This document shows positions 1-5,929 of a DNA stretch of 7,723 bases, piece after piece. The first letter of the stretch is position 1, and every line of letters starts with the position of its first letter. Below the pieces are notes generated by a model. That model had not been told where the DNA came from. It saw nothing but the letters and a program-made list of their open reading frames with translations, and searched no databases. Source of the DNA: an uncultured Bacilli bacterium (GTDB lineage Bacteria > Bacillota_I > Bacilli_A > RF39 > UBA660); NCBI GenBank assembly GCA_934130265.1, contig CAKOYC010000048.1, forward strand, positions 1-7,723. The letters run 5' to 3'. The position numbers and the translations under genes were made by a program.

Positions 1-83
1 GCTGCATAACTTACTCCTACTATCATCAATACTAAGGCCATCACCGCTACTATTGAGATAGTTAATTGTTTTTTACTGTCCAT
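1..83 (-). CDS. N-terminus of an exported or membrane-anchored protein (partial)
   Basis: An ATG at 83-81 opens a frame that runs off the left edge; 27 full codons are visible. The start is supported by AAGGAG (94-89) five bases upstream. The peptide begins MDSKKQ and continues as one hydrophobic stretch (about residues 7-24) ending VGVSYAA, so it is either a signal peptide cleaved after SYA or an N-terminal membrane anchor. In low-GC Gram-positives, short hydrophobic N-termini ending in VSYA followed by an aromatic residue are common on surface and pilin-like proteins, but the rest of this gene is outside the window and no family can be named. It is divergent from yidD. Confidence 0.6.
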   Translation of the reverse strand, partial: MDSKKQLTISIVAVMALVLMIVGVSYA

Positions 84-128
84 TTTTACTCCTTCTTTCT
101 TATTAGTACACGGAAAGGAAAATTTTAC

Positions 129-150
129 ATAATTTATTGATATAAATTAT
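129..150. repeat. Perfect AT-rich inverted repeat in divergent promoter region
   Basis: The arms ATAATTTAT (129-137) and ATAAATTAT (142-150) are perfect complements around a 4-nt spacer. The repeat lies between the divergent left-end gene and yidD. It could be an operator for either gene or a chance product of AT-rich DNA. It does not match the Zur or AdcR consensus that I know. A weak minus-strand promoter candidate lies just beyond it (TTGTTA 184-179, 17 nt, GACAAT 161-156); it would place the repeat in the early transcribed region of the left-end gene. Confidence 0.35.
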
Positions 151-213
151 TGGATATTGTCCTACCTTTATTTAAGAATAACAAACATTTAATTTATATT
201 CAACCATTTTCGT

Positions 214-242
214 TTGTAAAATAGAAAAAACTATAGTACAAT
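214..242 (+). promoter_or_regulatory. Sigma-A-type promoter for yidD and the lipoprotein gene
   Basis: TTGTAA (214-219) and TACAAT (237-242) are separated by 17 bases. Transcription would begin near 249-250, leaving a 5' UTR of only about 10 nt that starts just before the ribosome binding site GGAG (251-254), five bases ahead of the yidD ATG. No other convincing promoter lies between this and the lipoprotein gene, so the two probably share a transcript. Confidence 0.6.
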
Positions 243-259
243 AAGATTACGGAGATAGT

Positions 260-499
260 ATGAAAAGAATAATTATCGCTTTAATTAAAATATATCAAAG
301 AACACCTGGATATTACCATGCTAGCTGTCACTTTTACCCAACTTGTTCTAATTATATAATAGATGCTCTTAATGAGTATGGAACAGTTAAAGGACTATAT
401 CTTGGAGTAAAAAGAATTCTAAGATGTCACCCGGGAGCTAGCTTTGGATATGATCCAGTAATAAAGAAGAAAGAAGGAGTAATTAATGAAAAAAAATAG
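260..499 (+). CDS. yidD: Membrane protein insertion efficiency factor YidD
   Basis: This 79-residue protein carries the signature of the YidD (DUF37, haemolysin-like) family: YQRTPG at the N-terminus, CHFYPTCSNY with Cys23 and Cys29, the KGLYLGVKRILRCHPG block with Cys56, and FGYDPV. YidD is a small membrane-associated protein that assists YidC and Sec in inserting membrane proteins; it normally sits with rnpA and yidC near the origin, but isolated copies occur. The length is normal for the family. The usual CRFYPTCS is CHFYPTCS here. The basic C-terminal tail runs 14 nt into the next gene, which suggests translational coupling with the downstream lipoprotein. The start is supported by GGAG at 251-254. 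Identification is firm; the link to the next gene is inferred from the overlap alone. Confidence 0.93.
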   Translation: MKRIIIALIKIYQRTPGYYHASCHFYPTCSNYIIDALNEYGTVKGLYLGVKRILRCHPGASFGYDPVIKKKEGVINEKK

Positions 500-1376
500 A
501 CGTATATTTTTACAAATAATAATATGCTTAGGATTAGTCCTAACAACTTGTGCATGTAGAAGGGATAATATGGAAGATATATCGATTATCACTACAAACT
601 ATCCTAATGAATATATAATATCAAGCTTATATGGAAAGCATGCTACTATTTCATCAGTTTATCCTGATGGAGTTAATACTAAAACTTATAAGATAACTAA
701 TAAAAGAAAACAAGATTTAGCTAATCAAGACTTACTTATTTATACAGGACTAATCGAGCGAGAAAGAAACTTAGCTGTTAAACTACTTGATTATAACAGT
801 AATTTAAAGATAATTGATAGTTCTTATGTCTTAGAAGATAATAATGATACTGAAGAGTTATGGAATGATCCCTCATTTATGTTAATGATGTGTCAAAATG
901 TTAGAATCAGTTTAAAAGAATATGTAGAAAATAACTATTTGAGAAAAGAAATTGATAAAAATTACGAAAGCTTAAAAATAACAGTTTCTGAGTTAGATGC
1001 TAATATTAGACTAGCAGTAGAAAATGCTCCTTATAAGACAATTGTTACATCTAACTCTGCTTATAAATTCTTAGAAAAATATGGTGTTAAAGTATATTTA
1101 GTAAATGATGATACATCTAGTAAGGACTTAAGTGAAATTGACACTTTAATCAAACAAGGTAAGATTACTAAGATATTTAACTATGGAGAAGATAAAACAA
1201 CTGCTAATATTCAAAATATTATTAATAAATATCCTAGTACTGTTTCCTTTGCATCATTTAAACATATGAATTTATTAACAGAAGAAGCAAGAAAAAACAA
1301 AAGTGATTATGTCACTTTAATGAATCAAAATTTGGATACTTTAAAAGAAGAGTTATATCACGGTACTAATGATTAA
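486..1376 (+). CDS. ZnuA/TroA-family solute-binding lipoprotein with substituted metal ligands
   Basis: This 296-residue protein has a signal peptide (basic MKKNRR, hydrophobic 7-21) followed by TTCAC; Cys22 or Cys24 would be lipidated, although Thr before Cys22 is an unusual lipobox. The body follows the cluster A-I metal-binding fold of PsaA, TroA and ZnuA: ITTNYPNEYI near 35-44, QDLLIYTGL at 81-89, a WNDPSFML block at 126-133, TIVTSNSAYKFLEKYG at 185-200, and a C-terminal DYVTLMNQNLDTLKEEL. By eye alignment to the four PsaA ligands (His67, His139, Glu205, Asp280), the positions here hold Lys66, Ser130, Asn190 and His260, so the canonical Zn/Mn site appears lost. No ABC permease or ATPase gene is adjacent. 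SD AAGGAG (474-479) sits six bases ahead of the ATG. It may be a repurposed chaperone-like or surface lipoprotein rather than a metal importer component; function is unknown. A terminator follows the gene. Confidence 0.8.
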   Translation: MKKNRRIFLQIIICLGLVLTTCACRRDNMEDISIITTNYPNEYIISSLYGKHATISSVYPDGVNTKTYKITNKRKQDLANQDLLIYTGLIERERNLAVKLLDYNSNLKIIDSSYVLEDNNDTEELWNDPSFMLMMCQNVRISLKEYVENNYLRKEIDKNYESLKITVSELDANIRLAVENAPYKTIVTSNSAYKFLEKYGVKVYLVNDDTSSKDLSEIDTLIKQGKITKIFNYGEDKTTANIQNIINKYPSTVSFASFKHMNLLTEEARKNKSDYVTLMNQNLDTLKEELYHGTND

Positions 1377-1380
1377 GAAA

Positions 1381-1412
1381 AAAACTACTAAGAGTCAAAT
1401 CCTAGTAGTTTT
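1381..1412. terminator. Bidirectional rho-independent terminator
   Basis: AAAACTACTA (1381-1390) and TAGTAGTTTT (1403-1412) form a 10-bp stem around a 12-nt loop. On the plus strand the stem runs into TTTTCTTTTT; on the minus strand it runs into a tract of seven or more T followed by CTTAAT. It lies between convergent genes, four bases after the lipoprotein stop and four bases beyond the thrS stop, so it can end both transcripts. Confidence 0.85.
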
Positions 1413-1416
1413 CTTT

Positions 1417-3174
1417 TTATCTTTTATTTGCTATTTCATCATTTAATAGTTTGATAAACTCATCCAAACTAACAGTAGTAGTTTCTTTTTCACCATGTAA
1501 TCTATAGCTTACTGTTCTATCTAATTTTTCATTATCTCCTAATATTAAAGTATAGTTAATCTTTCTAGTTTGAGCTTCTCTTAGGCGGTATCCTAACTTT
1601 TCATTACGGTCATCTAGTTCTACTCTTATACCATTATTAAGAAGTTCTTGATAAACATTTTTAGCATATTCTAAATGATGTTCACTAGATACTGGAATAA
1701 CTTCTACCCCAACTGGTGCTAACCATAGTGGTAAATTACCTTTAGTCTCCTCTAATAAGAAGGCTATAAATCTATCAAGAGAACCTAATATAGCTCTATG
1801 GATAACAACTGGAGTTACTTTTTCTCCTTGTTCATTTATATAAGTTAAATTAAATCTTCTTGGTAGTAAGAAATCTAACTGAATAGTTGGAATTGCTACT
1901 TCATTACCAACAGCTGGTTTAATTAAAATATCAAGTTTTGGCCCATAGAAAGCTGCTTCTCCTTCTGCTTCTATAAAGTCTACTTTTAAATCTGTTAATA
2001 CTTTTCTTAAAGCATCTTCTGCTCTATTCCACATCTCATCATCATCAAAGTATTTTTCTTTATCATTTTTATCTCTTAAAGATAATCTAAACTTATGTTT
2101 AGTTATATCTATATTGAAATCTTTATATACTTCAATAATTAAATCTAATACACCTTTAAACTCTTCTTCTATTTGTTCTGGTGTACAGAATATATGTGAA
2201 TCATTTTGAGTAAATGATCTTGCTCTTTCAATACCTTTTACTGCTCCTGCTGCTTCATATCTAAAGTCATTAGCTATTTCTGCTATTCTTATTGGTAAAT
2301 CACGATATGAATGAAGTCTATTACCATAGATAACCATATGATGAGGACAGTTCATTGGACGAAGGACATATGCTTCTTCATCTAACTCCATTTGTGGGAA
2401 CATATCATCTTTATAATGATCCCAGTGTCCAGATGTCTTATATAGTTCTACACTACCAAGGTCTGGAGTATGGACATGTTTATAACCATGTGCTACTTCT
2501 TTTTCAGTTATATAATTTTGAATAGTTCTCCATAAAGTATAACCATTAGGTAACCATAGAGGTAGCCCTCTACCTACTAAGTCTGATAACATAAATATTC
2601 CTAAATCTTTACCTAGTTTTCTGTGATCTCTTTCTTTAGCTTCTTCTAACTCTTTTAAGTGAGATTCTAAATCTTCTTCATTTTGATAACATACTCCATA
2701 GATTCTTTGTAACATTTTATTCTTGGAGTCACCCTTATAGTAGGCTCCACTACACTTTAATAATTTAAAATGTCTTAATTCTTTAGTAGAGGCAACATGT
2801 GGTCCACGACAAAGATCAGTAAACTCCCCTTGGGTATAGCAAGTAATAACTTCATCAGCCGGAAATTCATTGATAAGGTCTATCTTATAAGGATCATCTT
2901 TAAACATTTCTAAAGCTTCCTCTTTAGATAATTCATGACGTACTATTCTTTTATTACCTTTAGCAATCTTTTTCATTTCTTTTTCTATTCTAGGTAAATC
3001 TTCATCAGTTAGAGTCTTGTCTCCTAAATCTATATCATAATAGAATCCTTCTTCAATAACTGGTCCTACCCAAAATTTAGCTTTTGGATATAAACTTTTT
3101 ACTGCTTCTGCTAATAAGTGTGCACAACTATGATTAAGTGGCATTAACATTTTATCTTCTTTTATATTTTTCAT
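1417..3174 (-). CDS. thrS: Threonyl-tRNA synthetase, TGS-less form
   Basis: This class II synthetase charges tRNA-Thr with threonine in the cytoplasm. At 585 residues it is about 55-60 shorter than common bacterial ThrRS because the N-terminal TGS domain is missing: the protein starts directly at the editing domain (HSCAH with His15 and His19; CRGPH with Cys122 and His126, the usual Ser-tRNA hydrolysis site). The catalytic core has the zinc ligands Cys276 (MNCPHH), His327 (FTQNDSHIFC) and His459 (VVIHRAILGS), motif 2 arginine in NDFRYE (Arg305), and motif 3 in GSLDRFIAFL (Arg468). The anticodon-binding domain fills about 485-585 (WLAPVGVEVIPV, DDRNEKLGYRLREAQ). RNase R ends 12 nt upstream, so no displaced TGS segment is hidden there. 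Expression is governed by the threonine T-box upstream of rnr, with likely translational coupling to rnr. All editing and catalytic residues checked are intact. Confidence 0.97.
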   Translation of the reverse strand: MKNIKEDKMLMPLNHSCAHLLAEAVKSLYPKAKFWVGPVIEEGFYYDIDLGDKTLTDEDLPRIEKEMKKIAKGNKRIVRHELSKEEALEMFKDDPYKIDLINEFPADEVITCYTQGEFTDLCRGPHVASTKELRHFKLLKCSGAYYKGDSKNKMLQRIYGVCYQNEEDLESHLKELEEAKERDHRKLGKDLGIFMLSDLVGRGLPLWLPNGYTLWRTIQNYITEKEVAHGYKHVHTPDLGSVELYKTSGHWDHYKDDMFPQMELDEEAYVLRPMNCPHHMVIYGNRLHSYRDLPIRIAEIANDFRYEAAGAVKGIERARSFTQNDSHIFCTPEQIEEEFKGVLDLIIEVYKDFNIDITKHKFRLSLRDKNDKEKYFDDDEMWNRAEDALRKVLTDLKVDFIEAEGEAAFYGPKLDILIKPAVGNEVAIPTIQLDFLLPRRFNLTYINEQGEKVTPVVIHRAILGSLDRFIAFLLEETKGNLPLWLAPVGVEVIPVSSEHHLEYAKNVYQELLNNGIRVELDDRNEKLGYRLREAQTRKINYTLILGDNEKLDRTVSYRLHGEKETTTVSLDEFIKLLNDEIANKR

Positions 3175-3183
3175 TTTCTATTT

Positions 3184-3188
3184 CTCCT
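3184..3188 (-). promoter_or_regulatory. thrS ribosome binding site overlapping rnr stop codon
   Basis: AGGAG (3188-3184) shares two bases with the rnr stop codon TAG (3189-3187) and is nine bases from the thrS ATG. Ribosomes finishing rnr would cover this site, which favours coupled translation and supports the first Met over the later in-frame Met9 and Met11. Confidence 0.75.
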
Positions 3189-5487
3189 ATCTTTTAACTA
3201 ATATTTTTTCTTTTTCTACTAAATCAAATGTTATTTGATTTTTTACTACCTTTTTATCTTTAATTTCAACTGCTACTATATCACCAATATGATAAAGTTT
3301 ATCTATTTTTTTATCATATAACGTTCCGTTAGTAGTATTAATCTGATATCTACTACTCCTATTAATAATACCTGGTATTAAGTTATCGGTTTTTAAATAA
3401 GCCATATCTTCTCTTAAAAAATTCAACCTAGCAAGAAGCGATACACCACTAAATTCTTTACTATATTTCTTTAATAAATAAAAACCAACTTCATTTTCTA
3501 CTTGTTCTGCTTCTTCCTGCATAACTGATAAATGTTCTGTTATTGATGATAAGTTTCTTTTAATCTCAGCTAAACTTGGATCATTACCATTATACCTTAA
3601 AACTTCATTCAAGAAAAGATGATTTAATAAATCACTGCCTCTTCTAATCGGCGATGTAAATGTGGCATATCTTGACATAACTAATCCGTAGTGTCCAATA
3701 TTTTGATCACTATAATATGCTCTTTGAAAATTTTTAATAAATATTTCTGAAAGCATTTTAACTTCTTCTTCGTTTTTTCCTTTAGTAACTGTCAGGAAAA
3801 ATTGTTGCATCTTAACAGGATCATCTATATTAGGTATATGTTTTATTCTCTTATCTACTCTATTAAGATCTCGTTCTAAGCTTTTTTTCTTAGAAAAATC
3901 TGGTCCCTCATGATTTCTATAAACAAACGGTATACCTAAATAATAGGCATAGTCTGCTACTGTTTGATTAGCTAACAACATAAAATTTTCAATAATCATT
4001 CCAGCTGGTCCTTTAGTCCGTTCATTGATAGATAATGGATTACCAAGATCATCTATATCAAAATTTATATCTATCCCTTCTAATCCTAGCATTCCTTTTT
4101 CTAATCTCTTATTTAACAAAAGATTAGCTAAATGATACATGTTTATTAATGTTCTATAATGAGATAAATATTCTAATGGTTTATCCTTTCCTAATAACAA
4201 ATTATCTACTTTTTCATAACTCATTTTCAAATTACTTTTAATAATACTTGGAAATATTTCAAAATCCTTAGTATTTCCCATTTTGTCTAAAACTATTTTT
4301 AAAGTTAGTGCATATTTATCTTCATTAGGATTTAGTGAACAACTATTATTTGACAAAATAGTTGGTATCATGGGAGACACTGTATCAGCAGGATAAACCG
4401 ATGTAGCCCTATCAAGAGCCTCATCAAACACTCTCATTTCTGGTCTAACATAAAACGATACATCAGCAATAGATACATATAATACAAAATTATCTTCCTC
4501 TCGCACTAAAGAAATAGCATCATCCAAATCTTTTGCATAAATCGAATCTATAGTAAAAGTCTCTAAGTCACGTAAATCTCTTCTCTTAAAATCATCTTTC
4601 TTATTTGATACTCTTTCAGCTTCTAAAATAGCTTTATTGGAAAAAGAAAAAGTAAATCCATGTTCTAACAATGAAGAAAATATTACTTTTTCCATCTTAG
4701 TTTTAGCATTTATTTCTTTTTCTATACTTATCGTATATTTGTCATCAATTTCTATTAAACTTGCAAGAACTCTTTTGCCAACTTGATCATCTTCTCTTGG
4801 TTTTTTCTCTATTTCAAAATACTCAGTACCGACTGGTGCCCATTTCTTAACTCCGTTATTTTCTATACATTCAAAAACATGTTTGTTATGTTTTCTTTCA
4901 ATTATGTCTTTAACTTCAACTTCTTTGGTAACATTGTTTACTAAGATAGTAACAACATCAAGAGGATATGCGCTAGCTGTTTTTCCGGTTGTAACAAAGT
5001 ATTTATGATTATCTTTTTTTAAAAACAGTCTATTACTATCATAATCTCTTTCAAGCACTCCTTTCATTAAAGATAAAGAACTCTCTCCTTCTGTTTCTTT
5101 TACAATTCTTACAATATTTCCTTCATGATATTTATTATGTTTAGTATTTTCCTTCCCTTTCTCCTCTACATATACGGTATCTCCTACTTTTACCCTATCC
5201 ATAAATTTATCAGAAAGATGTATACGTATACCGTTTTCCAAATCAACATAAAGTCTTCCCTTATTAGACTGTTTTACTACTCCATATTTTAAGTAAAACT
5301 CATCTGCTACCGGCAAATATTTATTGTCTTCGGTAAGTATTAGTATTCCTTCTTTTTCAAGTTCATACAAATTTTTAGAAAGAACAGATTTCTCTTCTCT
5401 AGTTAGTTTTAATATCTTAGCCAACTCATTGATTCCAACAGATTGTTTATTCTTTTTAAAATATGTTTTAAGTCTTTCTTTTATCAT
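3187..5487 (-). CDS. rnr: Ribonuclease R (3'-5' exoribonuclease)
   Basis: This 766-residue protein degrades structured RNA processively from the 3' end. In order it shows an N-terminal winged-helix segment (about 1-60), two cold-shock OB domains (about 65-240), the RNB catalytic domain (about 300-630) and a C-terminal S1 domain (about 677-757). The catalytic Asp cluster is in FTIDSIYAKDLDDA (Asp314, Asp320, Asp322, Asp323), and YATFTSPIRRGSDLLNH (608-624) is the conserved late RNB motif, with Gly-Ser where Tyr-Pro is usual. The S1 domain is recognisable from its second half (LYHIGDIVAVEI, ITFDLVEKE), but the first half lacks the usual GFGLFV-like strand, and there is only a short basic tail. 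The start is supported by GAGAGG (5502-5497) nine bases upstream. It is the first gene after a threonine T-box, and thrS follows 12 nt later, so RNase R synthesis should respond to tRNA-Thr charging. Confidence 0.95.
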   Translation of the reverse strand: MIKERLKTYFKKNKQSVGINELAKILKLTREEKSVLSKNLYELEKEGILILTEDNKYLPVADEFYLKYGVVKQSNKGRLYVDLENGIRIHLSDKFMDRVKVGDTVYVEEKGKENTKHNKYHEGNIVRIVKETEGESSLSLMKGVLERDYDSNRLFLKKDNHKYFVTTGKTASAYPLDVVTILVNNVTKEVEVKDIIERKHNKHVFECIENNGVKKWAPVGTEYFEIEKKPREDDQVGKRVLASLIEIDDKYTISIEKEINAKTKMEKVIFSSLLEHGFTFSFSNKAILEAERVSNKKDDFKRRDLRDLETFTIDSIYAKDLDDAISLVREEDNFVLYVSIADVSFYVRPEMRVFDEALDRATSVYPADTVSPMIPTILSNNSCSLNPNEDKYALTLKIVLDKMGNTKDFEIFPSIIKSNLKMSYEKVDNLLLGKDKPLEYLSHYRTLINMYHLANLLLNKRLEKGMLGLEGIDINFDIDDLGNPLSINERTKGPAGMIIENFMLLANQTVADYAYYLGIPFVYRNHEGPDFSKKKSLERDLNRVDKRIKHIPNIDDPVKMQQFFLTVTKGKNEEEVKMLSEIFIKNFQRAYYSDQNIGHYGLVMSRYATFTSPIRRGSDLLNHLFLNEVLRYNGNDPSLAEIKRNLSSITEHLSVMQEEAEQVENEVGFYLLKKYSKEFSGVSLLARLNFLREDMAYLKTDNLIPGIINRSSRYQINTTNGTLYDKKIDKLYHIGDIVAVEIKDKKVVKNQITFDLVEKEKILVKR

Positions 5488-5506
5488 AATTATATACCTC
5501 TCAAAG

Positions 5507-5536
5507 CAAAAAACTCCTATGATTAATCATAGGAGT
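5507..5536 (-). terminator. T-box-controlled intrinsic terminator
   Basis: On the minus strand, ACTCCTATGA (5536-5527) pairs perfectly with TCATAGGAGT (5522-5513) around a TTAA loop, followed by six T (5513-5508, counting the last stem base). The 5' arm ACTCC is also used by the antiterminator, so the two structures exclude each other. It lies 20 nt upstream of the rnr ATG. Confidence 0.93.
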
Positions 5537-5556
5537 GTATAAACACGGTACCATCC
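5532..5556 (-). promoter_or_regulatory. T-box antiterminator with TGGTACC bulge
   Basis: GGA (5556-5554) pairs with TCC (5534-5532), and GTGT pairs with ACAC around a TTAT loop; the seven-base bulge TGGTACC between them is the site that contacts the tRNA acceptor end. The flanking sequence GGATGGTACCGTG is close to the T-box consensus GGGTGGNACCGCG. The lower helix is only 3 bp, which suggests an antiterminator that depends strongly on tRNA binding. Confidence 0.88.
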
Positions 5557-5716
5557 ACTGTTTTACTTTATTTAGAATAACGGTCACCCGGAATTACTTT
5601 TCATAATTCTACTCACAAAGGTAGTAATAAAATACTTCTTCTTCGTTTTCACCAGCCACGAAGTCTCTAAATAAGTTTGATATTTTATCATATCCCCTGC
5701 TCAAACATATTAAAAT

Positions 5717-5779
5717 GTAGTAGGCACAAAGAGGGAAAAAATGATCGGAGTACTATTCTTCCCTCTTTACACCTACTAC
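5717..5779 (-). ncRNA. Long stem-loop in the leader upstream of the T-box
   Basis: On the minus strand, 5779-5759 pairs with 5737-5717 over 21 consecutive base pairs: GTAGTAGG with CCTACTAC, then TGT with GTG as three G-U wobbles, then AAAGAGGGAA with TTCCCTCTTT. The apical region carries a further weak helix and a loop containing AGTACTCCGATC. The only downstream T-run is a short ATTTT, so it is not a convincing terminator. It has no coding potential and no family that I recognise. It is transcribed with the T-box if the promoter at 5914-5885 is used. Confidence 0.6.
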
Positions 5780-5788
5780 GTAAGTGTC

Positions 5789-5878
5789 GGGAAGTTTACA
5801 ACTAGATATAAAATTTATGGATATCACATCGTTTTAAGATAAGCACAAGTTTATACTTAATCGTTGCACCAACTTCCC
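5789..5878 (-). ncRNA. Closed multi-branch RNA domain at the 5' end of the rnr leader
   Basis: The predicted transcript begins with GGGAAGTT (5878-5871), which pairs perfectly with AACTTCCC (5796-5789). Inside, CAAC (5866-5863) pairs with GTTG (5802-5799), enclosing two hairpins: GATTAAG with CTTATC (one bulged base) and GATAT with ATATC. The result is a compact three-way junction of 90 nt starting at the probable +1 base, typical of a structured 5' domain. It lacks the AGAGA and specifier features of a second T-box and matches no riboswitch consensus I can recall. Whether it binds a ligand or protein, or simply protects the 5' end, is unknown. Confidence 0.5.
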
Positions 5879-5884
5879 AATAAA

Positions 5885-5914
5885 ATAATAACACATTTTG
5901 TCGAACTATGTCAA
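5885..5914 (-). promoter_or_regulatory. Promoter of the rnr-thrS operon
   Basis: TTGACA (5914-5909), a perfect -35, is followed after 18 bases by TATTAT (5890-5885), with TG one base upstream of the -10 (extended -10). Transcription would start about G5878, exactly at the first base of the leader's 5' stem. The -35 lies 15 bases beyond the stop codon of the upstream HPt-receiver gene. Confidence 0.82.
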
Positions 5915-5929
5915 ATTCTTTTTTATTTT

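Larger units (their letters stand above)
5507..5716 (-). promoter_or_regulatory. T-box riboswitch, threonine specific, controlling rnr-thrS
   Basis: Uncharged tRNA-Thr binding to this leader stabilises an antiterminator. Reading the minus strand: a lower Stem I helix CAGGGG/CCTTTG (5699-5694 with 5621-5616), a specifier loop, a helix of about 10 bp TGATAAAATA/TATTTTATTA (5690-5681 with 5634-5625), the AGAGA bulge (5668-5664), and a distal hairpin CTTCGT/ACGAAG enclosing the GGTG motif (5653-5650). The specifier is ACT (5625-5623) followed by the usual A; the next triplet is ACC, so either reading is threonine. TGAG after CCTTTG fits the K-turn at the base. Next come GAATTA/TAATTC (5609-5604 with 5596-5591), CGG-GTGA-CCG (5590-5581), and the antiterminator: GGA, TGGTACC bulge (5553-5547), GTGT/ACAC, TCC (ending 5532). 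The T in TGGT would pair with discriminator base A of the tRNA. Confidence 0.93.

Noticed and set aside
84..259. Zur- or AdcR-type zinc operator in front of the ZnuA-like gene
   Set aside because: No sequence close to the Zur or AdcR operator consensus was found; the inverted repeat at 129-150 differs from both.
5324..5542. 72-codon plus-strand open frame opposite the rnr 5' end and terminator
   Set aside because: It lies antisense to the conserved RNase R N-terminus and runs through the T-box terminator; its low-complexity Ser/Phe composition is typical of a shadow frame.
5717..5779. 21-bp hairpin as a rho-independent terminator
   Set aside because: On the minus strand it is followed by ATTTTAATATG, not a continuous T-tract, and on the plus strand by no T-tract at all.
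5717..5878. Second (tandem) T-box, 6S RNA or known riboswitch upstream of the T-box
   Set aside because: There is no second AGAGA bulge, specifier or TGGNACC motif; the GGTG near 5870 is isolated. The layout does not fit 6S RNA, and no purine, TPP, SAM, glycine or c-di-GMP consensus is recognisable by eye.
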